A stretch of DNA of 28,224 bases, from assembly GCF_000485595.1 (NCBI RefSeq), contig NW_014577168.1, positions 311,610-339,833 of the forward strand, in the 5' to 3' direction. Positions 8,343 through 18,763 of the stretch are shown here, one piece after another (positions within the stretch are counted from its first letter, which is position 1; each line of letters begins with the position of its first letter). This DNA comes from Priapulus caudatus (lineage: Eukaryota; Priapulida; Priapulimorpha; Priapulimorphida; Priapulidae). The notes under the pieces are model-generated. The model did not search any database, was not told the origin of the DNA, and saw only the letters and a list, made by a program, of their open reading frames with translations. A program made the translations under genes and the position numbers.

Positions 8343-9565
8343 TCACACCTCGAGTCGCTCAAACTTTGCAGCAATCCGCATGCGCCGCTGCGGTGACAGC
8401 TTCAGGGGCGAAGAGGAAGCTCCAGGGGAGGTGGCGCCAGGGGAGGTGGTGGTGCCGGGGGAGGAGGCGGCTCGAGGGGAGCCGTACGCGCACGGCGATG
8501 AGGGGGTGCCGGCGTCGCTGCGCGCCGGCGAACGCGGCGAGATGCACGCGCTCGAGATGGCCGCCGCCGCGAGCGCGTCCGCCGGCGCCCCCTGCAGGAC
8601 CGCCGCCGCCGGCTCGCTCGTCGGGGTCATCGGCGGCGTATGCAGTGCGGCGCGCTCGAGATCGCTCGCGTACAGTACGCGCTCGACGATCGGGCTCGGC
8701 GTGTTCAGCCGGATCAGGTTTGGCTGCTCCCTCAGCGCCTCGGCAGCCGCCGCCAGCTCCGGACACAGCTCCGGACTCGGCAGGTTCGACGGCGGCGCTC
8801 CCGCGAGCAGGTCGACGGGCGAGAAGCGCAGCAGCTCGCGCTCCACGTCCGCCAGGTGGCGCCCGTCGTCGCCGCCGGCGTACGGCGGGCGGAGGTGCAG
8901 CGTGCGCTTGGACGCGCGTCCGCGCGCCGTCACGACGTGAGAGACGGCGGGGAGGATGGCGGCGAGGGAAGGGTAGCCGTACTCGGCGGGGTTGAGCGCG
9001 ACGCCGAAGTGGCGCAGGTAGGCGGCGTCGCACTGCGCGCGGGGAGTGCGGCCGCCGGTGCGCAGCAGCAGCGCGCGCACAGCGAGCGCGCGACCATGTG
9101 CAGCGGCGCGAGCGTCACCTCGCGCGCTGCCGCCGACACCTGCACCATCTCCGGCCATCTCGACGCGCAGCACCGCGTGCGGGAGAGGCGAGGCGAACGC
9201 GCGCTTCGGTGCGCCTCCCGGGCAGCGCGTCGACGCACGTGCTCCCCCGCCCGGCGCGTCCATGAGCGTCGCGAGCGCGGCACCGCGACCGACGCGTCGA
9301 CGCGGCTCCGATCCGCCAGCGCCACCCGTGTCGCGTGCTCGTGCGGAGTCCGTTACCGTGACGACGTGCGCGCAGCTTGTCGAGCAGCTGCCGCAGCGTG
9401 GCGACGTTGTAGTCCTGCAGGCGGATGCTGTGGCCGTGGAGACGCATGAAGGCGGACATGAAGCTCTCGAGTGGGATGCTGCCGTGCCGCGTCGACTGCA
9501 GGAGTGAGGTCGCCTGTGCGTCCTAACAACGGCGCAGCATGCCCTTCTCTATCAAACAGATGTAC
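8343..9565 (-). CDS. MARF1: MARF1 C-terminal exon: LOTUS domains 6-8 and conserved tail (frameshifted)
   Basis: The exon starts at 9565 after an acceptor (TTTGCAG) in the same phase as its twin at 13692, and ends with TGA 8345-8343. The first part repeats LOTUS domain 6 (TRHGSIPLESF, IRLQDY), with errors. About 9140-9340 shows a scrambled LOTUS 7 spread over different frames. From about 9150 to 8910 is LOTUS 8 (EVTLAPLHMVAR, then LNPAEYGYPSLAAILP); a one-base indel near 9080-9090 separates the two halves. The tail contains SPVDLLAGAP-SNLPSPELCPE and ends RRMRIAAKFERLEV, matching the conserved end of vertebrate MARF1 (SPVDLL...LPSP...RVKLAANF). From about 9070 to 8343 the frame is clean. LOTUS domains bind RNA, notably G-quadruplex/G-rich RNA. 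The frameshifts look like sequence errors, not decay. Confidence 0.8.
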
Positions 9566-9768
9566 CTGCAAACCAACGAAAGAATGATATTGAACGTGAA
9601 TGATATTGCCTGAAGCGATTATATTGAATTATACTGAATGAACCACAGGCGCAAGGCGATTCAACGAAGACACTAAATGATCTCAAAATAAATCACCAAG
9701 TTACTAGCAGACGCGATTGCCCGCAGCAAAACCGCGATCGAATCGCCGTGGCAACGAGCAGCCTCACC

Positions 9769-12130
9769 TCTCGTCGTCCTTCTCGATCACGTGACGACGT
9801 GCCACGACGCCCTCGAACAGCTCGATGAGCTTCGTGAAACCATAGTCGGCGACGGCGGCAACTGCGCCCGAAGTGGTGGTGGTAGGCGGGGATGAAGCGG
9901 TTGAAGGCATGCGGCAGCTCGGCCCGTGTCGCAGTAGGTCCAACACCTCTGCGCGAACTGCCGTCCGCTCGATCTCCTCCGGCGTCTGCTCGCGCTTGGG
10001 ATCGCGATCACCCGCATCCTCCTCGGCCGTCCGTCGTCATGACGACCGTCTTGTCGGCGAGCTCGCCGAGGGATCCATCAGCTCGCAGACGCGTAGTCGG
10101 CGATGTCGAACGCGGCGGCCCGTGACCTTCGGCGTAGACGTCGGAAGGTCGGCGCACGCGCGCGTAGCCCTGCTTGCTCGCCTGCGACTTGAGGCAGCGC
10201 AGCACGTCCGACGTGAATCCGCTTGAGCTGCGGCGCGCGCGTCAGCGTCACCTGCTTGCGCGTGCCCTCGCCGGATCACCGTGACGACGTGCGTGAGCGG
10301 CGTCAAACAGATCCATCAGGCGCGTGTAGCCGTAGTCGGCGACGCGGCACTGCCGCCCGAAGTGTGGTGGTAGGCGGGATGAACTTGCTGAAGGGCATGC
10401 GGCAGCCGGCGCTGTTCTTCAGCAGGTCGATGACTTCGCGGGCCAACTGCAGCAGCTGCGCGGTGATGATCGGACTGCCGCCGCCGCGCGCTGCTGCTCA
10501 GCGGCGTCCCCTTGTTCGCCGCCCACTGCACCTGCTTGACGCCGCTCGTCGAGAAGCCGATCTCGACGCCGGGACGGCCACCAGGAGGCGCTCGAGGGGG
10601 ACGCCGCCGTCGGGGCGGTTCTCGAGCGGCTCGAACTCGGCGGCGAAGCATACGGGGAAGCTTGCGAGGGGCATGCCACCGTCGTGCAGCTGCAGCAGCA
10701 TGTGCACGCACACGGAGAACGTGCGCGCACGGCAGACGCACGAGGGCCAGCTCCGGCCCTCGTCTCCTCCCCCGCACCGACGCGAGCGGCGTCGCGCCGG
10801 CCCCCGCCACGCAGTGCCGAGGGCAGACCCGGCGTCGTCGTCGGCGCGGCGGCGTCCGCGGGTTCGGCGGCGGGGAGGACGTCGCGACGAGTCGCACGGT
10901 GCGGCCCGCGCGCCCGGCGCCGTCGATCGGCCACCGTGTCGTGCATGCGGTAGAGTTCGAAACGCTCACGCGGGTGGCGCAGCGTCGGCTCGAACANNNN
11001 NNNNNNNNNNNNNNNNNNNNNNNNNNNNNNNNNNNNNNNNNNNNNNNNNNNNNNNNNNNNNNNNNNNNNNNNNNNNNNNNNNNNNNNNNNNNNNNNNNNN
11101 NNNNNNNNNNNNNNNNNNNNNNNNNNNNNNNNNNNNNNNNNNNNNNNNNNNNNNNNNNNNNNNNNNNNNNNNNNNNNNNNNNNNNNGCGCCGCGTGATGA
11201 TCGGACTGCCGCGCGCGCTGCTGCTCAGCGGCGTCCCTTGTTCGCGCCCACTGCACCTGCTTGACGCCGCTCGTCGAGAAGCCGATCTCGACGCCCGGGA
11301 CGGCCACCCAGGAGGCGCTCGAGGGGGACCCGCCGTCGGGGCGGTTCTCGAGCGGCTCGAACTCGCGGCGAAGCATACGGGGAAGCTTGCGAGGGGCATG
11401 CCACCGTCGTGCAGCTGCAGCAGCATGTGCACGCACACGAGAAACGTGCGCACGGCAGACGCACGAGCGGCAGCTCCGGCCCTCGTCTCCTCCCCCCACC
11501 GCGGCGCGCGTCGCGCCCGCCCCCGCCACGCAGTGCCGGGGCAGACGGCGCGCGTCGTCGTCGGCCGGCGGCGTCGCGGGTTCGGCCGGCGGGGAGGACG
11601 TCGCGACGAGTCGCACGGTGCGGCCCGCGCGCCCGGGCCGTCGTCGATCGCCACCGTGTCGTGCATGCGCGTAGAGTTCGGAAACGCTCACCGGGTGGCG
11701 GCAGCGTCGCTCTGAACACTCGACGAACTTGAAGAGCGGCATCGCGTGGCCGGCGACGCCGCCGAGGAGGCGGCGCGACCTCGGTGCGCAGCGTCGCGCC
11801 GAGACGGCCTTCTCCGTCGCACGCCACACGTGGATGCGCTTGTGTCCGATCTTGTGGCGGTGCAGGTTTGGCATCGCGCGACCTGCGCGTCTCGCGCGTC
11901 GGCACCTTCACCATGGCGACGAGGCCTGCGGTTCGCCTGCAGCAGCAGCGAGATGTGCAGCACGGCGCACGAACTGCCGGAAGATCGCGAAGCAGCACCT
12001 TGCGAGGTCGCGCGCGGGATGTTCTGGTCGAGGTTCGACACGCGAAGCTCGACGGCGTCGGCGACAGCGCCGCCGGGTTCGGAACCATGCCGTAGCCCTG
12101 AACGTAGCCGTAGCCGCAGTGCGCGCGGCT
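9769..12130 (-). pseudogene. MARF1: Error-rich second copy of MARF1 RRM2 to LOTUS 5 (likely assembly artefact)
   Basis: This segment, broken by 190 Ns, matches 13894-15520 almost base for base but carries many single-base insertions and deletions that switch frame every 50-200 bp. LOTUS and RRM2 fragments can be read in all three minus frames. It ends at the same donor (AG|GTGAGG, exon base 9768). The intron that follows, 9566-9767, is as similar to 13693-13893 as the exons are. I regard it as an uncorrected duplicate contig of the same exon, not a decayed paralogue; real decay would also accumulate substitutions and would diverge faster in the intron. Confidence 0.7.
10997..11186. other. Assembly gap (190 Ns) between overlapping contig ends
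   Basis: The sequence just before the gap (about 10458-10996) and just after it (11187 to about 11718) are the same LOTUS 1 to LOTUS 3 region of MARF1. The contigs therefore overlap by about 530 bp and the gap is spurious in length. Confidence 0.95.
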
Positions 12131-13388
12131 CGCGGCCGCCGCCTGGCGGCGCGACGCGTACGGCGGCCGCCGCCTGTCGCCGCCGATCGCGCGAATCGCG
12201 CGCGCTCGGCGAAATCGCCGGTCGAGAACGCGACGGGCGACAGCGACGACGCAGGAGTGGCGGTTGCGGGCCGAGGGGTCGTCGTCGGGCGACGCGCGCG
12301 TCCGCCGCAGCCGAACTCGTTCCAGCTGTCGTGTAGCGCCGCTGCTGCTGCTGCGCCCCGTAGCCCGCCTGCGGGTACGGCCCGTAGCTCGCGCGCGTGT
12401 CCTGGCTGCACGCGTGGGGGCGACACGCGTGCCGCGCGTCGTCGCCCGCCGCCCTCCCGCCGGAAGACGCTCTGTTGTTGGTTGCCGACGGTGACGAACG
12501 CCGACCGTTGCTCAGACGCACCGGAGAGAAACGCTTTGGGGACCGCCCCCTCGCCGTGTGCTGATAGGAGGCGCTGTCTCTGATCGGCGGGGAGCACTTC
12601 GGCGACTGCCGCCAACCCCCGCTCGCGTCCCTGCCGGCGGGCGAACAATTCTGCGTCCGCTTAGGGGCGCTCTTGTCTCTCGTCGGCTGCGAGCGTTTCG
12701 GCGACTGCGTCGGCGTCGCTGCCGGCGGCTGCTGCTGCTGCTGCTGCGGCTGCTCTCTCTCCCTCTTCATCGGCGACCGGCTGTCACTCCCCGCCCTCGC
12801 CGGTTTCCTCGGCGATCGCTTAACGTCGTCGCGAGTCACGCTCGGATGTCGCGTCGCGGCGTCGCGCACGCTGATCGTGCTTCCGTACACGTCCTCGCCC
12901 TCCATGCGCTTGCACGCGCGCACCGCCTGGTCGGCGCTCGCAAAACGCATCGTCGCCGCGCCGCCGCCGCGCTCCACGCTCACCACCTTGCCGCCGCAGT
13001 TGCTCGCGAGCTGCCGCAGCCGCGCGCGCACCCGCTCCTCGGGCCGATCCGCCGGCAGCCCCGCGACGACGATCTCGTTCGACGGCTCGCCGCGGCCGGC
13101 GCGGCGCGGGCTGCCGACGTCGGGCAGGTCGGCGACGAGGCGTTCGTACGCGTGCGTCTCGTGCGCGTGCGCGAGCAGCGCGGGGGCGGCGCGCGCCCCG
13201 TGCACGCAGACGACGGCGAGACGGTGCCGGTTGCGGAGGTCGGCGAGCTCCGACGCGAAGTTGACGTCGCCGGAGACGAGAACGACGGTGGCCGGCGCGC
13301 TGTACGTGTGCGCGAAGCGGCGCAGGCCCTGCCGTAGCTTGTCGTCAGCGGCGTTCTTGCAGACGGCGTTCACGTGGATGACGGTGAT
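12131..13388 (-). CDS. MARF1: MARF1 exon 5, clean first half: NYN C-terminal part, RRM1, SR/Q-rich linker
   Basis: The exon starts at 13388 after acceptor CACCCGCAG and continues exon 4 in phase 0. The first about 90 residues finish the NYN domain: HVNAVCKNAADDKLRQ with the acidic pair D173/D174 and LVSGDVNF with D199 (numbering from the inferred start). RRM1 lies at about 13082-12864, beginning SNEIVVAGLPADRP and ending VYGSTISV. A low-complexity linker follows, with KRSPRKPARAG, a poly-Gln run (about 12733-12755, CTG codons on the other strand) and SPKR/SPxR repeats, then RGG-like and Tyr/Gly-rich sequence. NYN domains are metal-dependent endoribonucleases; in MARF1 this activity is needed for oocyte meiosis. 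The frame is secure from 13388 to about 12320; below that it begins to slip. The upstream junction at about 13476-13484 is abnormal (see findings). Confidence 0.85.
12733..12755 (-). repeat. CAG-type trinucleotide run encoding poly-Gln in the MARF1 linker
   Basis: GCTGCTGCTGCTGCTGCTGCGGCTG on the plus strand reads as consecutive Gln codons in the MARF1 frame. The corresponding place in the other copy (about 16175-16205) is disrupted by indels. Confidence 0.7.
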
Positions 13389-13483
13389 CTGCGGGTGGAG
13401 AAAGAACGCGTTGGTCGTCGGCGACGGCAGGGAAACACAAGAGCAGTTCGTTGGCGGCAGGAAACAACTGCCTGCGGAGTCCG

Positions 13484-13692
13484 TTACCGTGACGACGTGC
13501 GCGAGCTTGTCGAGCAGCTGCCGCAGCGTGGCGACGCTGTAGTCCTGCAGGCGGATGCTGTGGCCGTGGAGACGCATGAAGGCGGACATGAAGCTCTCGA
13601 GTGGGATGCTGCCGTGCCGCGTCGACTGCAGGAGTGAGGTCGCCTGGTCGGCTAACACGCGCAGCATGCCCTTCTCTATCAGACAGATGTAC
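13484..13692 (-). CDS. MARF1: MARF1 exon 6 (LOTUS domain 6), right-hand copy, truncated by the duplication junction
   Basis: The exon starts at 13692 after acceptor GTTTGCAG. The first base completes the AGG codon left by the previous exon (AG plus G), so splice phase is correct. It encodes one LOTUS domain in clean frame: LADQATSLLQ, HGSIPLESFMSAFMRLHG, then SIRLQDYSVATLRQLL and HVVTVTDS. The matching vertebrate domain also has RLQDYDVSS and HVVKV. The reading runs directly, without a splice site, into intron sequence that belongs in front of exon 5 of the left copy. The true continuation of this exon is at 9340-8343. Confidence 0.8.
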
Positions 13693-13893
13693 CTGCAAAC
13701 CAACGAAGAATGATATTGAACTGAATGATATTGCCTGAACGATTATATTGAATTATACTGAATGAACCACAGGTCTGCAAGGCGATTCAACGAAGACGAC
13801 TAAATGATCTCAAAATAAATCACAAGTTACTAGCAGACGCGATTGCCCGCAGCAAAACCGCGATCGAATCGCCGCGGCAACGAGCAGCCTCAC

Positions 13894-15647
13894 CTCTCGT
13901 CGTCCTTCTCGATCACCGTGACGACGTGCACGACCGCCTCGAACAGCTCGATGAGCTTCGTGAAACCATAGTCGGCGACGCGGCACTGCCGCCCGAAGTG
14001 GTGGTGGTAGGCGGGGATGAAGCGGTTGAAGGGCATGCGGCAGCTCGGCCCGTGTCGCAGTAGGTCCAACACCTCGTGCGCGAACTGCCCCGTCCGCTCG
14101 ATCTCCTCCGGCGTCTGCTCGCGCTTGGGGATCGCGATCACCGCATCCTCCTCGCCGTCCGTCGTCATGACGACCGTCTTGTCGGCGAGCTCGCCGAGGA
14201 GATCCATCAGCTCGCAGACGCCGTAGTCGGCGATGTCGAACGCGCGGCCCGTGACCTTCGCGTAGACGTCGGGAAGGTCGCGCACGCGCACCTGCTTGCT
14301 CGCCTGCGACTTGAGGCAGCGCAGCACGTCCGACGTGAACCGCTTCAGCTGCGCGCGCGGCGTCAGCGTCACCTGCTTGCGCGTGCCCTCGCCGATCACC
14401 GTGACGACGTGCGTGAGCGCGTCAAACAGATCCATCAGGCGCGTGTAGCCGTAGTCGGCGACGCGGCACTGCCGCCCGAAGTGGTGGTGGTAGGCGGGGA
14501 TGAACTTGCTGAAGGGCATGCGGCAGCCGGCGCTGTTCTTCAGCAGGTCGATGACTTCGCGGCCAAACTGCAGCAGCTGCGCGGTGATGATCGGACTGCC
14601 GCCGCCGCGCTGCTGCTCCGGCGGCGTCCCCTTGTTCGCCGCCCACTGCACCTGCTTGACGCCGCTCGTCGAGAAGCCGATCTCGACGCCGGGGACGGCC
14701 ACCAGGAGGCGCTCGAGGGGGACGCCGCCGTCGGGGCGGTTCTCGAGCGGCTCGAACTCGGCGGCGAAGCATACGGGGAAGCTTGCGAGGGGCATGCCGC
14801 CGTCGTGCAGCTGCAGCAGCATGTGCACGCACACGGAGAACGTGCGCAGCGGCAGACGCACGAGCGGCAGCTCCGGGCCCTCGTCCTCCTCCGCCCACGC
14901 GAGCGGCGTCGCGCCGCCCCCCGCCACGCAGTGCCGCGGGCAGACGGGCGGGTCGTCGTCGGCGTCCGCGAGTTCGGGCGGCGGGGAGGACGGCGCGACG
15001 AGTCGCACGGTGCGGCCCGCGCCGCCCGGCCCGTCGTCGATCGCCACCGTGTCGTGCATGCGGTAGAGTTCGGAAACGCTCACCGGGTGGCGGCAGCGTC
15101 GCTCGAACACCTCGACGAACTTGAAGAGCGGCATCGCGTGGCCGGCGACGCCGCCGAGGAGGCGCGCGACCTCGGTGCGCAGCGTCGCCGCCGACACGGC
15201 CTTCTCCGTCGGCACGCACACGTGGATGCGCTTGTGTCCGATCTTGTGGCGGTGCAGGTTGGCGATGGCGACCTGCGCGTCCTCGCGCGTCGGCACCTTC
15301 ACCATGGCGACGAGGCTGCGGTCGGCCTGCAGCAGCAGCGAGATGTGCAGCACGCGCACGAACTGCCGGAAGATCGCGAACAGCACCTTGCGGAGGTCGC
15401 GCGCGGGGATGTTCTGGTCGAGGTTCGACACGCGAAGCTCGACGGCGTCGGCGAACAGCGCCGCCGGGTTCGGAACCATGCCGTAGCCCTGGACGTAGCC
15501 GTAGCCGCAGTGACGCGGGCTCGCGGCGCCGCCTGGCGCGGCGACGCGTTTACGCGGCGCCGCCGCGCCCGCCGATCGGCGCGAATCGCGCTCACTCTTG
15601 CGCCTCGCGCGAAATCGCGCTCGAGGCAACGCCGACGCGGCGACCAC
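13894..15647 (-). CDS. MARF1: MARF1 exon 5, clean second half: RRM2 and LOTUS domains 1-5
   Basis: An open frame ending at donor AG|GTGAGG (last exon base 13894). RRM2 is at about 15446-15213 (VELRVSNLDQNIP, then HRHKIGHKRIHV). LOTUS 1 is at about 15200-14997 (AMPLFKFVEVFERR); LOTUS 2 at about 14855-14643 (LLQLHDGGMPLASFP, VPGVEI); LOTUS 3 at about 14579-14361 ([33 protein letters not shown]); LOTUS 4 at about 14354-14127 (LRCLKSQASKQVRVRDLP); LOTUS 5 at about 14099-13894 ([32 protein letters not shown]). Order, spacing and motifs match vertebrate MARF1. The protein is expected in cytoplasmic RNP granules, binding target mRNAs through LOTUS domains for cleavage by the NYN domain. The frame upstream of about 15540 is unreliable; the first residues of this ORF are not trustworthy and its ATG is not a real start. 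Confidence 0.9.
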
Positions 15648-16910
15648 GACGACAGGAGTAAGTGCGGTTGCCAGCGACGGGGTCGCGTCGCGCGACGCGC
15701 CGCGTCGCCGCAGCCGAACTCGTTTCCACCTGTACGTCTGGTAGCGCCGCTGCTGCCTGCTGCAGCGCCGTTAGCCCGCCTGGCGGGTACGCGCCGTCAG
15801 CTCGCGGCGCTGGATCGGGCCTGGCTGCACGCAAGTGGGGGCGATCACGCGTGCCCTGCGCGTCGTCGCCCGCCGCCCTCCCGCTGGAAGACGCTCATGT
15901 GTTGCCGTTGGCCGGACGCCACGGCAACGACCCGACGTTGCCTCAGACGCCACCGGAGAGAAACGCTTTTGGCGGACCGCCCCCTCGCCGTGCTGTGCTG
16001 ATAGGCAGCACTGTCTCTTTGATCGGCGCGGGAGCACTTCGGCGACTGCCCGCCGACCCCGCCTCGCGTCCAACCTGCCGGCACGCCGAACACATCTGCC
16101 GTCCGCTTAGGCGCGCCTCTTGTCTCTCGTCGGCTGCGAGCCGTTTCGGCGACTGCCTCGGCTGCGTCGCTGCCTCGGCGCGCTGCCTGCTGCGGCCTGC
16201 GCTCTCTCCCTCTTTCATCGGCGACCGGGCTGTCACTCGCCCGCCCTCGCCGTTTCCTCGGCCGATCGCCTTACGTCGGTCCGCGAGTCACGGCTTCGCG
16301 GTGTCGCGTCGCGGCCCGTCTGCGGCACGCTGATCGTGCTTCCGTACACCGTCCTCGCCTCCATGCCGCTTGCACGAGCGCCGCACCGCCTGCGTCGGCC
16401 CCGCTCGCAAAGCGCATCGTCGCAAGCGCCCGCCGCCGCGCTCCACGCCTCACCACCTTGCCGCCGCAGTTGCTCGCCGAGCTGCCGAGCCGCGCTCGCG
16501 CCACCCGCTCTCGGGCGATCGCCGGCCAGCCCCGCGACGACGATCATCTTCGACGCGCCTCGCCCGCGGCGCCGCGCGGCGCCGGGCTGCCGACGTCGGG
16601 AGGTCGCGCGACGAGGCGTTCGTACTGCGTGCGTCTCCGTGCGGCACTGTGCGGGAGCAGCGCGGGGGCGGCGCGCGCCCCGCTGCACGCAGACGCACGC
16701 GCCGAGACAGGTGCGGGCGGAGTGCGGCGAGCCTCCACCGCGAACGTTGACGTCGCCGGACGACCGAGGAAACGAACGTGCGCCGCAGCGCGCTGTACGC
16801 CTATAAAACAAAGGAAGTCCCGGCATACGTGCGCCGAAGCGGCGCGCCCTGCCGTAGCCTTGTCGTCGCGGCCGTTTCTTGCAGCACGGCGTTCACGTGG
16901 AGACGGTGAT
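15648..16910 (-). pseudogene. MARF1: Error-rich copy of MARF1 exon 5 first half (likely assembly artefact)
   Basis: The exon would start at 16910 after CACCCGCGAG|ATC, the same acceptor as 13388 with an inserted base. NYN, RRM1 and linker fragments (ASNCGGKVV, RCTEARSACR, SPMKE) can be read, but frame changes occur every few tens of bases. The counterpart at 13388-12320 is clean. This half is dirty where the other copy is clean, and the reverse holds for the second half of the exon. Confidence 0.7.
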
Positions 16911-17539
16911 CTCGCGGGTGGGAGAAAGAACGTCGTTGATCGTCGGCGACGCCGCAGCGAAACACAAGAGCAGTTCGTTGCCGGCCAGGAACATAAGAGC
17001 CAGCTCGCGAAATGCAGATGAAGCAGGAAACAAAGAGCAGCTGTTTCGAACACCTAAGGCAGGAATCAAGGAAGGAAGCGAGCCGAGGGACACGGACCAC
17101 ACACCACGCACACACACAACACACACACAATCAAAACACCCACCAACCCAGACGCCACACCACCCACGAAGAAACCATAGCACCCAGCTGGAAGAACCAT
17201 GCCACGGCCAACCGCGACAAGGAAAACATACCCAACGAGACCAGACCACTCACACCAGTAACGCAACGACAATGGCCCGCGACCCGAAAACATAGCCGCA
17301 ACAGCTCACGGGACATGCCGGACAGACGTGGCGAAACAACAGCGTTAACCGCCGCCTACCCAGGTTAAGCACACACTCAGCAAATGCTCTGCGTCAACAC
17401 CACAGACAAAGACAGAACAGGGACGTGGTGCCGGTAGGTGCACGTTTCATGGGTATCGTCGATGAGGAGCGTGGGACAGTCTATGCGTGGGCAGACAGTG
17501 CATCTACTATGCTGAATCGACATTACTAGAATTTATAAA

Positions 17540-17930
17540 CTAGGCACTACTAAACTGGAACTACGTCAACTAGGTGGAATCAACATTAGTAGAAACTAGA
17601 CAATACTATACTGGCACTATGTGGAATGTATATTACTAAACTGACACGATGTGGAATGTATATTACTAGACTGACACCATGTGGAATGTATATTACTAGA
17701 CTGGCACCATGTGGAATGTATATTACTAGACTGGCACCATGTGGAATGTATATTACTATACTGGCACCATTTGGAATTGATGTTACTAGAAACTATACAT
17801 TCCTAGACTGGTACCATGTAGAATGGATGTTACTAGAAACTATATATTACTAGACTGGCACTATGTGCAATGGATGTTACTAACTTACAAGATACTGGAC
17901 ATTACTAGATTGGCACCATGTGGAAATTAG
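17540..17930. repeat. 30-bp tandem array in the MARF1 intron
   Basis: Units of the type CTGGCACCATGTGGAATGTATATTACTAGA repeat with a 30-bp period. They are most regular from about 17606 to 17775 and decay toward both sides into units with AATTGATGTTACTAGAAAC variants. The array lies wholly in intron sequence. Confidence 0.85.
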
Positions 17931-18288
17931 ATTGTTACTACTACTAGCAACTAAGCTTAAATAGAACAGGGCATGAAATTACCAAAATCAGGTGAAACAG
18001 GCCCATACCAAAATTTTAACCAGGCCCTTAGACAAATTGTTGAACAGGCCTTAATTTGTTCAATTTATTCCCCATTATCATAAAAGTATTAGCTTGTGTT
18101 TACTAGCATACTCATCAGCATTCAGAATTTTCATTGCCCCTATCAGTGGAGTCTCTACTTGTTATTGCTGGAACATGCCGGTGGTGGTCTAGTTAGTCCA
18201 CTAAGTAAAAACTCAGAAAATTGGGTAGATTATTGGCCTTGATATAAAGCGCAGCATAGCAAGAATTGCAATAGGCAAGTGGACTGAT

Positions 18289-18349
18289 TACTATGCCGGG
18301 GGTTGAACGCCGCGGTCTTAAGCCGGGTTGAACCACCGGCCGCCGGCAA
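18289..18349 (-). repeat. Possible tRNA-derived SINE fragment
   Basis: The minus strand reads GCCGGCGGCCGGTGGTTCAA, then CCCGGCTTAAGACCGCGGCG and TTCAACCCCCGGC. The outer GCCGG/CCGGC ends could pair as a tRNA acceptor stem, and GTTCAAC sits where a B-box/T-loop would be. It is too diverged to be a functional tRNA. The downstream body and copies elsewhere cannot be judged from one window. Confidence 0.3.
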
Positions 18350-18461
18350 AATACTACTAAATTCTACTTTCGCGCACTGCTAGAAGTTGTAAGAAGAACA
18401 ATAGCGCGTAGTTGCAATGCAACTGCTTGGCGGCTAAAGGTGAACGTGTGGCGCCCCCTAC

Positions 18462-18605
18462 CTGCGCGTGATTCAGCTCCTCAATGACGTCCTTGCGCTC
18501 CTTGCTGATGTCACACACGCAGACAAACTCCGCCTCCCGATGTCCGGCGAAGAACTTCTGCCGGATCTTCTGTACGATGGCCAGCGCGGAGCGCCCTCTA
18601 GGCAC
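18462..18605 (-). CDS. MARF1: MARF1 exon 4: NYN domain middle part
   Basis: Exactly 48 codons between acceptor GGCTAG|GTG and donor CAG|GTAGGG, phase 0 at both ends. It encodes [20 protein letters not shown], then [10 protein letters not shown] and a Glu/Lys-rich helix ending NHAQ. The acidic D142 in CVCDIS is one of the conserved NYN active-site residues. Similarity to vertebrate MARF1 over this stretch is very high (R-I-R[21 protein letters not shown]). The ORF's apparent start at GTG is the splice acceptor, not a start codon. Confidence 0.95.
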
Positions 18606-18763
18606 CTAGCCGACAAAAGAACGCACTCCGTTACCTGGCGACATCTATATGTGACTGAGAAAAACGTGGAAACCACTTCCCATTCGCACAGTCATCAATC
18701 AGCTTCAGGAAACCACGTATTGTACGTATTATACGTACGTAGATAGAGCCTGGTTTAACTCAC

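Larger units (their letters stand above)
16911..18461 (-). other. MARF1 intron between exons 4 and 5, with poor-quality and repetitive sequence
   Basis: The 17000-17450 part is oddly rich in A and C with short CA runs and resembles low-accuracy read sequence. A 30-bp tandem array occupies about 17540-17930 and a SINE-like fragment lies near 18289-18349. ORFs here reflect the repeats; no gene is supported. Confidence 0.6.

Noticed and set aside
8270-9507. Long plus-strand ORFs rich in Ala, Arg and Gly
   Set aside because: These are GC-rich antisense shadows of the MARF1 C-terminal exon.
10223-11264. ORFs running through the N gap
   Set aside because: They are read as X residues across unknown bases in an error-rich duplicate and have no meaning as genes.
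9769-12130. A genuine second MARF1 paralogue or decaying pseudogene
   Set aside because: Differences are nearly all single-base indels with few substitutions, introns are equally conserved, and the other copy is dirty in the complementary half. Sequencing error explains this better, though read data are needed to exclude a real duplication.
14076-16001. 641-codon plus-strand ORF opposite the MARF1 LOTUS exon
   Set aside because: Antisense shadow. The minus strand carries recognisable RRM and LOTUS motifs in conserved order, and high GC suppresses stop codons on the other strand.
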